Below are positions 55,019 to 63,796 of a stretch of DNA of 64,000 nt, one piece after another. A program made the position numbers and the translations under genes. Position 1 is the first letter of the stretch; every line of letters starts with the position of its first letter. This stretch comes from Desulfurispirillum indicum S5. GTDB taxonomy: Bacteria; Chrysiogenota; Chrysiogenetes; Chrysiogenales; Chrysiogenaceae. The notes below the pieces were generated by a model that did no database searches, was not told where the DNA came from, and saw only the letters and a list, made by a program, of their open reading frames with translations. The DNA lies in the NCBI RefSeq assembly GCF_000177635.2, contig NC_014836.1, positions 663,501 through 727,500 on the forward strand, in the 5' to 3' direction.

Positions 55019-55792
55019 ATGGAATTCGTCAGCTCCCTTGGCACCATGCACTATGACTTTCACGGTGAGAGCTCCCAGACCATTGTCCTGATCCACGGTT
55101 TTCCCCTGCAGAGTGCCATGTGGAAACCCCAGATTCAACCCCTGATCAAGGCAGGTTTTTCTGTGCTGATTCCCGATCTTCCCGGTTTTGGCCTCTCCCG
55201 TTACCAACGAGCCCTTTCCATTGATCAGATGGCCGATGAAATCTACTCACTGACCCAGACCATGGGCATTGAACCCTTGTGCGTTGGCGGAATGTCCATG
55301 GGGGGCTATGTGGCTCTCTCTCTGGCGGAACGGTATCCCCAGTGCGCCTCCAGGCTGGCCCTGATCGTCACCCGCGCTGAAGGCGACAGTGAGGAAGGGC
55401 GTAAGGGTCGTTACGACCTTGCCGACAAGGCCCGTGAAGAAGGCATTGCCGCAGTGGCTGACGTCTTCATTGAAAAGGTCATGGGGGACGGAAGCCGAAA
55501 GCTGCGCGATGATGTCTACGCCATGATGTGTGGAGCCTCGGTGGAAGGCGCTGCCAATGCCCTGGCTGCCATGGCCGAGCGTGCCGACCGCGTGAAGTCG
55601 CTGTCAAAAATTACGGTGCCAAGCCTGGTTATGTGGGCTGAAAAGGATAAGGCCATGCCAGCGGAAGCTGCCGCAACCATGCTGGCCAAATTGCCAAACG
55701 CCAGTGAAGCCAGGCTGCCCGGAGGGCATATGGTGAATATGGAGCATCCCGATGAGTTCAACCGGGCGCTGGTGGAGTTCCTGCGCGCCTGA
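55019..55792 (+). CDS. alpha/beta hydrolase
   Basis: 257 residues after a strong ribosome binding site (AGGAGG). The oxyanion region is HGFPLQSAMWKPQ, the nucleophile elbow GMSMGG (Ser near 98), the acid in MWAEKDKAMP and the His in LPGGHMVNMEHP, so the triad is complete. Sequence is closest in style to MhpC/BioH-like esterases and 3-oxoadipate enol-lactonases; substrate unknown. Confidence 0.9.
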   Translation: MEFVSSLGTMHYDFHGESSQTIVLIHGFPLQSAMWKPQIQPLIKAGFSVLIPDLPGFGLSRYQRALSIDQMADEIYSLTQTMGIEPLCVGGMSMGGYVALSLAERYPQCASRLALIVTRAEGDSEEGRKGRYDLADKAREEGIAAVADVFIEKVMGDGSRKLRDDVYAMMCGASVEGAANALAAMAERADRVKSLSKITVPSLVMWAEKDKAMPAEAAATMLAKLPNASEARLPGGHMVNMEHPDEFNRALVEFLRA

Positions 55793-55808
55793 TCGACCCA
55801 CTTCCCAC

Positions 55809-55844
55809 AAGCCCCTTCTCCCTGCAGTGGCGAAGGGGCTTTTC
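55809..55844 (+). terminator. terminator-like hairpin before ung
   Basis: Stem AAGCCCCTTC / GAAGGGGCTT with a 13-base loop, then TTCC; the T tail is short. Confidence 0.6.
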
Positions 55845-55862
55845 CGCGAAAATGGAGTGCCC

Positions 55863-56564
55863 ATGTCCTTTGATTTCACCCTCCCTGACAGCTGGAAGGC
55901 GCATCTCGCCCCTTTGCTTCAGGAACCGCAATGCCAGCGATTGTCCCAGTATCTGGCCCAGCGCTGTCAGCAGAATATTCCCATGTATCCCCCACGGGAA
56001 GACATCTTCCGCGCCTTCAGGCTGACTCCCTGGGATCAGGTGAAAGTCGTCATCGTCGGCCAGGATCCGTACCATGGTCCCGGTCAGGCAAATGGACTCG
56101 CCTTCTCCGTCAGTTCCGGTGTGGCGCTGCCGCCATCCCTGCGCAATATCTACAAGGAAATTCAGGCCGATACCGGGTCCGAACCCCCCGTTGACGGCGA
56201 TCTGCAGTGGTGGGCGCGGCAGGGGGTGCTGCTGCTGAACCGGGTTCTGACCGTGGAAGCCGGCAAGGCCAACTCCCATCGCAATAAAGGTTGGGAGCGT
56301 TTTAGTGAAGGCGTGCTGCGCGCCCTGAGCACGCAGAAGCAGGGAGTGATCTTTGTGCTGTGGGGACAGCCAGCCCAGCAGCTTCAGGCCAGCATCGACC
56401 AGGACAGGCATCACATACTCACAGCGCCTCATCCATCGCCCCTCTCGGCCTATCGCGGCTTTCTGGGATGTGGCCACTTCAGCCGCATCAACGCGATTCT
56501 GCAGCAACAGGGGCAGCAGCCCATTGACTGGGGCGGGAGTGCTGATTCAGCGCAAAAACCGTAA
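55863..56564 (+). CDS. ung: uracil-DNA glycosylase, family 1
   Basis: Removes uracil from DNA as the first step of base excision repair. 233 residues with the water-activating motif GQDPYHGPGQANGLAFSV, the uracil-binding LLLNRVLTVEAGKANSH, and the DNA-insertion loop HPSPLSAYRGF. ATG 55863 with GGAG seven bases before; length is normal. No inhibitor or phage genes nearby. Confidence 0.97.
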   Translation: MSFDFTLPDSWKAHLAPLLQEPQCQRLSQYLAQRCQQNIPMYPPREDIFRAFRLTPWDQVKVVIVGQDPYHGPGQANGLAFSVSSGVALPPSLRNIYKEIQADTGSEPPVDGDLQWWARQGVLLLNRVLTVEAGKANSHRNKGWERFSEGVLRALSTQKQGVIFVLWGQPAQQLQASIDQDRHHILTAPHPSPLSAYRGFLGCGHFSRINAILQQQGQQPIDWGGSADSAQKP

Positions 56565-56628
56565 GCCGGGTGTGCTGGAAATGCTCATGCGGACCCGGCA
56601 CGCGAGCCGCCAGCGGAGGCAGGCCATC

Positions 56629-57204
56629 CTATTTGACCGTAACCGCCCCGCAGGTGTGTTCCTGCAGCGCCGCCAGAAAATGCTCCAGCTCCTGCTGCTC
56701 CCCCTCAAGGCGCACTGTCACCCTCTGGCCATAGGAAAACTGCATTTGAATGCCCTGGGCCTCCCCCATGCGCCGCGTCAGGGACTCGTGGGCAAAATCC
56801 AGCTCAATGGTAGCAGACGCCAGAACCCTTACCCGCTCCAGCACCGCACCCTTCAGAGCATCGCTTACCGCCTGGGTGTACGCACGCACCAGCCCGCCAG
56901 CGCCCAGCTTGACCCCGCCGAAATAGCGCACCACCGTTGCCAGCACAGAGTCCAGCTCCTTGTGCTGCAGCACATTCAGCATGGGGCTGGCCGCCGTTCC
57001 CCCCGGCTCACCATCATCGGACATGCGCACCTGGCCACCAACCAGCAGGCAGTGGCACACATGGGCCGCCCCCGGATGCTGTTGCCGAAGCGCGGCCAGA
57101 CGCTGCAGCCCGTCCTCCAGGCTCAGCACCGGCTCGACCCGACCCAGGAAACGGGAGTTTTTAATATTCAGCTCGCAGGTAACCGGCTGCTGCAGGGTGT
57201 GCAA
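56629..57204 (-). CDS. YigZ/IMPACT-family protein
   Basis: 191 residues: an N-terminal UPF0029 domain (SRFLGRVEPV, HVCHCLLVGGQVRMSDDGEP, GTAASPMLNVL, VRYFGGVKLGAGGLVRAYTQAV) and a smaller C-terminal ferredoxin-like DUF1949 domain. Related proteins are involved in translation or stress regulation, though the biochemical role is not clear. Convergent with ung. Confidence 0.93.
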   Translation of the reverse strand: MHTLQQPVTCELNIKNSRFLGRVEPVLSLEDGLQRLAALRQQHPGAAHVCHCLLVGGQVRMSDDGEPGGTAASPMLNVLQHKELDSVLATVVRYFGGVKLGAGGLVRAYTQAVSDALKGAVLERVRVLASATIELDFAHESLTRRMGEAQGIQMQFSYGQRVTVRLEGEQQELEHFLAALQEHTCGAVTVK

Positions 57205-57287
57205 TGCAAAACTCCAGACAGGGGATTTTGTCAGAGGGTAGCATGTTCAGCGTTATAATGAAGTATTTTCAGGAGTAGCCTGTGCAG

Positions 57288-57321
57288 TGCGGAGAATAGG
57301 CTTGCATTCTCCGCATTTTTT
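57288..57321 (+). terminator. hairpin with T tract before the Fic gene
   Basis: Stem TGCGGAGAAT / ATTCTCCGCA with an eight-base loop, then TTTTT; a third copy of TGCGGAGAAT follows at 57321, so an alternative hairpin is possible. There is no plus-strand gene immediately upstream, so it could be an attenuator for the Fic gene. Confidence 0.6.
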
Positions 57322-57407
57322 GCGGAGAATATGGTCGATGATCTGTTGAAAAAGCCACAAATCAGGCAATGGATGCAATGCCGCTCATCTCCACATTACG
57401 GTGAATC

Positions 57408-58508
57408 ATGTATATCTGGCAAAGGGAAGACTGGCCCACGTGGCACTATAATCTGGATACGCTGACAGAAACCCTTTCGCGGGTGCGCTACCAGCAGGGG
57501 ATTCTGCTGGGGAAAATGGCGCATATCGGGTTTGACCTGCGGGAAAGCGCCTGGATGGAAACGCTTACCCAGGACGTAGTCCATACCAGCGAAATTGAAG
57601 GGGAAATCCTCAACCCTCAACAGGTTCGCTCCTCCGTTGCCAGGCGGTTGGGAATCGACCATGGAGGACTCGTCCCCTCCAGCCACCACGTGGATGGCGT
57701 GGTGGAAATGATGCTGGATGCCACCCAAAATTACCATCTGCCCCTGACAAATGGGCGACTTCACGCGTGGCACGGGGCTCTTTTCCCCACTGGCCGCAGC
57801 GGGCTTGTAACCATTCCGACAGGTGCCTGGCGCACCGATGAAAATGGCCCCATGCAGGTGGTTTCGGGATACTATGGGCGAGAGAAGGTTCATTACGAAG
57901 CGCCACCGGCTTCGGTGGTTCCCGGTGAAATGGAGCGATTCCTGGCGTGGCACGCCTCCCATGGCGATCAGGAACCCCTCATACGGGCGGCCATCGCCCA
58001 CCTGTGGTTTGTGACCATCCACCCCTACGCCGATGGCAATGGCCGCATTGCCCGCGCCATAGGCGACATGGCCCTCGCCCACTGCGAAAACACACCTCAG
58101 CGCTTTTACAGCCTTTCCAGCCAGATACTCATTCAGCGCAAGGAATACTATGACATCCTGGAAGCTACCCAGAAAGGCTCCATGGACATTACCCCCTGGA
58201 TTCGCTGGTTTCTGGATTGCCTGGAAGCTGCCATCATCGCCGCAGAGCACACCCTGCAACATATCCTGCAGCGCCAGAAATTCTGGGCCAATAACGCCCA
58301 CATCCCCCTCAATCAACGCCAGCAAGCCATGCTGCAGCGGCTGCTTGAACCCGGATTTGAAGGCAAACTCACCACCAGCAAGTGGGCAAAAATGGCAAAG
58401 TGTTCCCAGGATACGGCGCATCGGGATATTCTTGATTTAATGGACAAGGGGCTATTGCGGAAGAGTGGTAGCGGAGGGCGGAGTACAAGCTACCTGTGCA
58501 GCTTTTGA
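57408..58508 (+). CDS. Fic-family AMPylase, class II
   Basis: Transfers AMP (or another NMP) to hydroxyl groups of a target protein. 366 residues. The N-terminal domain (IWQREDWPTWHYNLDTL) is DUF4172-like. The inhibitory helix TSEIEG (about 60-65, Glu 64 as the obstructing residue) marks a class II, self-inhibited protein. The core motif HPYADGNGRIAR starts near residue 204. A winged helix ends the protein (WAKMAKCSQDTAHRDILDLM). Target unknown; may be regulatory or toxin-like. Confidence 0.93.
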   Translation: MYIWQREDWPTWHYNLDTLTETLSRVRYQQGILLGKMAHIGFDLRESAWMETLTQDVVHTSEIEGEILNPQQVRSSVARRLGIDHGGLVPSSHHVDGVVEMMLDATQNYHLPLTNGRLHAWHGALFPTGRSGLVTIPTGAWRTDENGPMQVVSGYYGREKVHYEAPPASVVPGEMERFLAWHASHGDQEPLIRAAIAHLWFVTIHPYADGNGRIARAIGDMALAHCENTPQRFYSLSSQILIQRKEYYDILEATQKGSMDITPWIRWFLDCLEAAIIAAEHTLQHILQRQKFWANNAHIPLNQRQQAMLQRLLEPGFEGKLTTSKWAKMAKCSQDTAHRDILDLMDKGLLRKSGSGGRSTSYLCSF

Positions 58509-58554
58509 CTCGCCAATAGCTGAGTGAGCGGGATTGCTCCCTGGGAAGGAGATA

Positions 58555-58950
58555 ATGAAACCACGAATGAACACAAATAAACACGAATTGATATGCAAAG
58601 ATGAGGTATATCAAATTGTTGGCTGTGCGCTGGAAGTGCTCAACACACTCGGTCATGGTCTATAGGAAAAGCCCTATGAAAACGCCCTCGTCGTCGAATT
58701 TCGGCGACAGGATATTCCCTATGCGCAACAACCCAGATTCCCGGTTATCTACAAATCAGTGAATGTGGGAGAGTATATACCCGACCTGATCGTCTTTGAC
58801 AAAATCATTGTCGACACCAAAACCATTGAGAAAATCGGCAATGTCGAAAAAGCCCAGATGATCAATTATCTCAAGATTAGTGGCCTGCGTGTCGGACTGA
58901 TCCTTAATTTCAAACATGCCAAGCTCGAATGGCAGCGACTTGTCCTGTGA
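58555..58950 (+). pseudogene. GxxExxY-family protein interrupted by an amber codon
   Basis: 131 residues after AAGGAG, with one in-frame TAG (58663-58665) in the signature region, GHGL-stop-EKPYENAL. Beyond it the PD-(D/E)XK-like core is intact: VGEYIPDLIVFDKIIVDTKT (Asp, Asp-x-Lys) and NYLKISGLRVGLILNFKHAKL. The gene is flanked by inverted CCACGAAT-type repeats (start region 58560-58588, end region 58953-58984). Function of the family is not known. The stop could be a real lesion or a sequencing error. Confidence 0.8.
58559..58588 (+). repeat. left CACGAAT repeat of the GxxExxY cassette
   Basis: Contains ACCACGAATGAACACAAAT and AAACACGAATT within the first codons of the gene. Its inverse lies at 58955-58986. 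Confidence 0.75.
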
Positions 58951-58954
58951 AAAA

Positions 58955-58986
58955 TATTCGTAAACATTCGTGCCTATTCGTGGTTG
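58955..58986 (-). repeat. right CACGAAT repeat of the GxxExxY cassette
   Basis: Read on the minus strand AACCACGAATAGGCACGAAT then GTTTACGAATA; it mirrors the left copy around the gene. Confidence 0.75.
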
Positions 58987-59143
58987 CAAAATTAAATCCG
59001 TATTCCAAGCCCCTCGAATTCCAGAGGTTGTAAAAGCTGGCCGGTCTTTGTTTGCAAGCTGCTGGTGGCAAAATCAAACAGGATCAAAAAGCACTAATCA
59101 GCAACAGGTTTCTGCGCTGCCTGAGAAGACCTTCATTCATATT

Positions 59144-60058
59144 TCAACCCTCCCCATACAACCTTCTTAATTCATCCACATCCAATTTTTTCATGGCAAG
59201 GAATGCCTGGGTAATCTGATCCTGCTTTGCGGGGTCTTGCAGCATGGCATCCAGCGCGCGGGGCACGATCTGCCATGACAGGCCGTAGCGGTCTTTGAGC
59301 CAGCCGCACTGTTCGACTTCGGGTACGGCGGAGAGTTTTTCCCAGTGGGCGTCGATCTGCTGCTGGGTGTCGCAGTACACCAGAAGCGATATGGCTTCGT
59401 TGAAGGTAAAGGAGTGTTCGTGGGCGCTGTCCATTGCGCTGAACCACTGGTTTTCCAGCATGAAGTCGGTAAACATGATGGTCCCTGCCTGGTCGGGTTC
59501 TGCGCCTGCGGGGTGGCGGGCAACGATTCCCCGTCTGGTGTGGTGAAAGATGGAGAGGTAGAAGTCACTGGCTTCTTCGGCTTTGCCGCACATATCGCCG
59601 GTAAAGAGCAGCATGGGAGTGATGAAGGGGCGCTCTTCTCCTTCCGGGTCGGTCAGCATCAGCTGCCAGGAGAGGCCGTATCTGTCCTGTATCCAGCCGT
59701 AGCGCTGACTGAAGGGGTACGAGCCGAGGGGCATGAGCGCGGTTCCCCCATCCGAGAGGGCGTTCCACAGGGTGTCCAGCTGCTGGCTCGCCTGGGGATT
59801 CTGCGATGGGTCGAAGTTCAGGAGGAAGGAGATGGACGGGTTGAAGCGGAAGTGGGGTCCGGCACTGATGGCGGCGAAGGCGTAGCCGGAAATCTCGAAG
59901 GAGACGGTTTCCACATCGCCCGATGGAGTGCCGTGCAAGGTGGTGGAACTGATGATGCTGGCATCGGGAAAGATGGAGCAGTAAAATTCCGCTGCCTCTT
60001 TGGCTTCCTTGTCGAACCACAGCTGGGGGACTATTTTCTGCTGGGTCGTGGTTATCAC
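59144..60058 (-). CDS. duplicated VOC (PhnB-like) protein
   Basis: 304 residues made of two PhnB/3-dmu-9_3-mt-type glyoxalase-fold halves: VPQLWFDKEAKEAAEFYCSIF with WIQDRYGLSWQLM in the first, and PMLLFTGDMCGKAEEASDFY with WLKDRYGLSWQIVP in the second. Fusions like this act as glyoxalase-like or resistance-type proteins; the reaction is not known. Lies before the GNAT gene on the same strand with a 42-base gap. Confidence 0.9.
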   Translation of the reverse strand: MITTTQQKIVPQLWFDKEAKEAAEFYCSIFPDASIISSTTLHGTPSGDVETVSFEISGYAFAAISAGPHFRFNPSISFLLNFDPSQNPQASQQLDTLWNALSDGGTALMPLGSYPFSQRYGWIQDRYGLSWQLMLTDPEGEERPFITPMLLFTGDMCGKAEEASDFYLSIFHHTRRGIVARHPAGAEPDQAGTIMFTDFMLENQWFSAMDSAHEHSFTFNEAISLLVYCDTQQQIDAHWEKLSAVPEVEQCGWLKDRYGLSWQIVPRALDAMLQDPAKQDQITQAFLAMKKLDVDELRRLYGEG

Positions 60059-60100
60059 GGGCCTCCTTTGGGGGTTGTTGTCTGTCTCTTCAGCGATTGT

Positions 60101-60544
60101 TCAGCTCTGAGCCACCTGCTGCGAAGTGTAGCGCATGGTGTATTCAGGGTGGCCGGTATGCTCATCCTTTTGCTCGCTGATCACCTGGAAGCCTTGGGCC
60201 AGATAGAATCGGCAGCTGGCTTTATTCTCCTTGTAGACGTTCAGTACCAGCTCTGTTCGCTGGCTTTTGGCGTGGGCCAATAATGCTTTGCCGATTCCCT
60301 GGCCCTGCAGCTCCGGTTGCACAAAGATGGCAGCCAGGGTGTTGCCATGCAAGGCGTAGAATCCGACCACCAGGGAGTTTCGCTCATAGACGGCCACTTC
60401 CGAGGCGGGCAGGTAGGTGTGGCGCATGCTTTCCACCTGGGATTGCCAGAATGCAGGGTCAACGAAATTGTGGGCCTTGATGGAGGCTGCAAGCCAGATA
60501 TCCAGTACGGCGTCCATGTCCTTGTGGATGCAGGTTCGTATCAT
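60101..60544 (-). CDS. GNAT-family N-acetyltransferase
   Basis: 147 residues with the acetyl-CoA loop VQPELQGQGIGKALLAHAK and C-terminal NKASCRFYLAQGFQVISEQ, closest to the YjaB-like group. It probably acetylates a small amine or protein. Followed by the VOC gene; a shared transcript is likely. Confidence 0.9.
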   Translation of the reverse strand: MIRTCIHKDMDAVLDIWLAASIKAHNFVDPAFWQSQVESMRHTYLPASEVAVYERNSLVVGFYALHGNTLAAIFVQPELQGQGIGKALLAHAKSQRTELVLNVYKENKASCRFYLAQGFQVISEQKDEHTGHPEYTMRYTSQQVAQS

Positions 60545-60572
60545 TGCAATGCTCCGAAAAACAAGTTGCGAG

Positions 60573-61955
60573 TCAGATTTTCTCTCTCAATTCCATCAAC
60601 CGTTGGCCGTTTTCCCTGGCTGTCTGGCGGAAGTTGTCGGTTATGCGTGAGTCCTCCGCTGCCTCCAGCCAGAACCCTATGGCGGCATGGCAGGCGGTCA
60701 ACCAGGTTTGCTGCTGGCGTGGCAGGGGCAGTGGGGGTTCAAACTGGCGCGGGGGAACTTCGCCGCCTGCCAGGGGTGCGTAGAGCATGGGGAGCATGTC
60801 GTAGCTTGGGGCCAGCTGCAGCGTTCCCTGTTGTGGGCGGAAGCTCAGGTTGCCCAGGTGCATGTCGCTGTTGGCAATCAGCTTGCCGTACCACCACTGG
60901 AGGTGGATGGAATCCCTCTGTGCGTTGCTTATCAGCCCTGCCCGGCACAGCTCGTCGGCCTGCTGTGTCCAGTCGGCGGGAGCTTTGCCAAGCAGGGCAG
61001 CATTGACAATTTCCAGGCTGATCAGGGGGCTGCGGCCAAACGGTCCATGGCGGTCGAAGCGTTCCACTTCAAGAAACGTCCGATTGTTATGGCGCAGGAT
61101 GCGACTTGGGGCGGCGATCTGACCGGGTAATTCCTGGATATGCTGCAGGGCCAGATGCTCGCATACCAGCAGGTCGCGCCAGCGCGTAACGGCTGCCGAA
61201 TTCTCGGCGCCGGAAAACTTCACAATAACATGGGGAGTGGCGCTGCCCGTCAGCTCGCGCATGGCGGTGAATTTTGGGAATTCACCGGCGATGCTGGAGT
61301 CAGTATCGCCAGAACTGAGGGCCTGTTCAGCCAGGCTGACGTACTGCTCTTCCAGCTCTGCTGGCTTGATGGGCGAAACCGGATTCAGCTTGCCCTGCTG
61401 CCAGCGTTCGCAGGCGGGATCACCCACGATGAGGTTGCCGCTGAGGTCACTGCCCTTTTGCATGAGCACATGTAAAAGCTGATCATCGGTCCACAGGAGG
61501 GGGTTATCCGGCACTTCCAGAGCCTGGTGAACGGCGCGGGCAAAGCTGCGCCCCATGAACCCCTGGGGTTGGAGGTGATAGAGCGGATAGGGGAGGCCAT
61601 CCCACCAGCCTTGGCGCTGTTCATCGTCCACTGGCCAGTGACTGCCCTCCAGGGGCATCCAGCAACCGCCTGGATAAACAGGGATCAGCGTAGACAAAGG
61701 GCTTATCCGGCCCTGTTCGTCAATCTGATACACGGGGATATCGGTCAGGGTTCCCCGCAGGGGACGACGCAGGGCGTAGCGCGTACGCCTGGCCTTGCCG
61801 GTTATCAGGATGGATGATTGCCGTTCATTGAGGAGGCGATGGAGAGTGGCCAGGCTGATGTTCAGCGTGCTGGCAAGCTCAGCGGCGCTGATACCTGCCT
61901 CCCTGGACAGTACGTGATTCAGTCGCTCCCTTGCCTGTTGATTCCGGGTAGGCAT
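60573..61955 (-). CDS. HipA-family kinase, YjjJ type
   Basis: 460 residues. An N-terminal winged helix-turn-helix (residues about 10-60, ISAAELASTLNISLATLHRL), then a HipA-like kinase: HVIVKFSGAE (ATP Lys), VERFDRHG, catalytic ANSDMHLGNLSF, and metal site APSYDMLPMLY. YjjJ proteins carry their own DNA-binding domain in place of a separate HipB. In E. coli YjjJ is reported to be toxic on overexpression. The HipB-like gene at 62346-62651 is about 390 bases upstream on the same strand but separated by repeats. Confidence 0.92.
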   Translation of the reverse strand: MPTRNQQARERLNHVLSREAGISAAELASTLNISLATLHRLLNERQSSILITGKARRTRYALRRPLRGTLTDIPVYQIDEQGRISPLSTLIPVYPGGCWMPLEGSHWPVDDEQRQGWWDGLPYPLYHLQPQGFMGRSFARAVHQALEVPDNPLLWTDDQLLHVLMQKGSDLSGNLIVGDPACERWQQGKLNPVSPIKPAELEEQYVSLAEQALSSGDTDSSIAGEFPKFTAMRELTGSATPHVIVKFSGAENSAAVTRWRDLLVCEHLALQHIQELPGQIAAPSRILRHNNRTFLEVERFDRHGPFGRSPLISLEIVNAALLGKAPADWTQQADELCRAGLISNAQRDSIHLQWWYGKLIANSDMHLGNLSFRPQQGTLQLAPSYDMLPMLYAPLAGGEVPPRQFEPPLPLPRQQQTWLTACHAAIGFWLEAAEDSRITDNFRQTARENGQRLMELREKI

Positions 61956-62345
61956 GCTGACCTCGTTGAGAAGATTCTTGAGAAGATTTATGGTTCTTTA
62001 TGTGTTTTATGTCAATGCTTTATTTGAAATTCAAATGTATTTATGATGCGATTTGTGAGGTGATATCTCTCGCCCGTTCGCTGCGCTCACCGGGGACGCC
62101 GGGAGCGCCAAGGAAATACAAGGGAATTGATTTGGCCAGCCATCGTCTCTGCGTTCTCTGCGGCTTGGCGAGAGGAAATTATCTTTTATGCATTCAAAAA
62201 CCCTGAATGATTCGAGGCAGACAAACTCTGGGAAACTTGCCACAGAGGCCACTGAGAGCAGCTGTCTTTCTTCGTGAATTTCGTGCGAGGGAAATTTCCC
62301 TCCAGCGGAGGGGAACTGGGTGTTCGGCTGAGTTGCAGCCTTTTT
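61956..62345. other. intergenic with worn repeat B, no gene
   Basis: 62060-62190 contains CGCCCGTTCGCTGCGCTCAC, GATTTGGCCAGCCATCG and CGGCTTGGCGAGAGGA, degenerate versions of repeat B. Near 62345 there is an ATCTGCGTCCATCTGCG string that runs into the end of the HipB-like gene. Confidence 0.55.
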
Positions 62346-62651
62346 TCAAAATCTGCGTCCATCTGCGAAAATCTGCGGAGAGAAAGTTTCCGCGCTATTC
62401 CCCTGCCACTCTTCCTTTGCGCGTGCCTGGTCCTGCCGTGGCCGTAGATTCAGATAGAGATCCAGTGCTGCCAGCAGGGAGTAGAGGGTTTCAATGCGCA
62501 TGCCGCGAGTATTGTTCTCTGCATGGGAGACTGTGGACTGCTTGACGCCTGCCAGTTTGGCAAGCTCCTCCTGGGTGAGTCCTTTGGCTTTGCGCAGGGC
62601 CTGAAGCGTTTTGCCCAGGTATTCGGGCGTTGGGGCGAAGAACTGTGTCAT
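62346..62651 (-). CDS. HipB-like XRE-family transcriptional regulator
   Basis: 101 residues with an XRE helix-turn-helix at about 10-65 (LGKTLQALRKAKGLTQEEL, KQSTVSHAENNTRGMRIETL) and ALDLYLNLRPR after it, as in HipB and related antitoxins. The last 15 residues (ETFSPQIFADGRRF) are encoded by a repeat of the ATCTGCG type and probably replace the original C-terminus. No toxin gene is directly adjacent. Confidence 0.85.
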   Translation of the reverse strand: MTQFFAPTPEYLGKTLQALRKAKGLTQEELAKLAGVKQSTVSHAENNTRGMRIETLYSLLAALDLYLNLRPRQDQARAKEEWQGNSAETFSPQIFADGRRF

Positions 62652-62736
62652 AGATACCTCCTATCCTCCGCAAGGGATAAAGCAAGTTTATCCCCTTCAG
62701 GGGATACGCGTCAACAATGAACAACACGCAGCACAC

Positions 62737-62774
62737 AACCTGACAATCTGTTGTGTCAGGTTTGTGACATGTCA
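62737..62774. promoter_or_regulatory. NifA activator site with inverted repeats upstream of nifH
   Basis: TGT at 62754-62756, ten bases, ACA at 62767-62769 fits the NifA site TGT-N10-ACA, 53 bases before the -24 element. It overlaps a perfect 9-base inverted repeat AACCTGACA / TGTCAGGTT (62737-62762) and the palindrome TGACATGTCA (62765-62774). Confidence 0.7.
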
Positions 62775-62821
62775 GCTTTGCGCTTTTGCGTTATCTATTT
62801 TTGCATAAGAGTTTGCAGTGT

Positions 62822-62837
62822 TGGCATCGCCTTTGCT
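62822..62837 (+). promoter_or_regulatory. sigma-54 promoter of nifH
   Basis: TGGCATC-GCCT-TTGCT has the invariant GG (62823-62824) and GC (62835-62836) ten bases apart, matching the -24/-12 consensus TGGCACG-N4-TTGCW. About 70 bases before the nifH start. Confidence 0.87.
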
Positions 62838-62841
62838 TTAG

Positions 62842-63786
<945 letters not shown>

Positions 63787-63796
63787 GGAGGACGAA

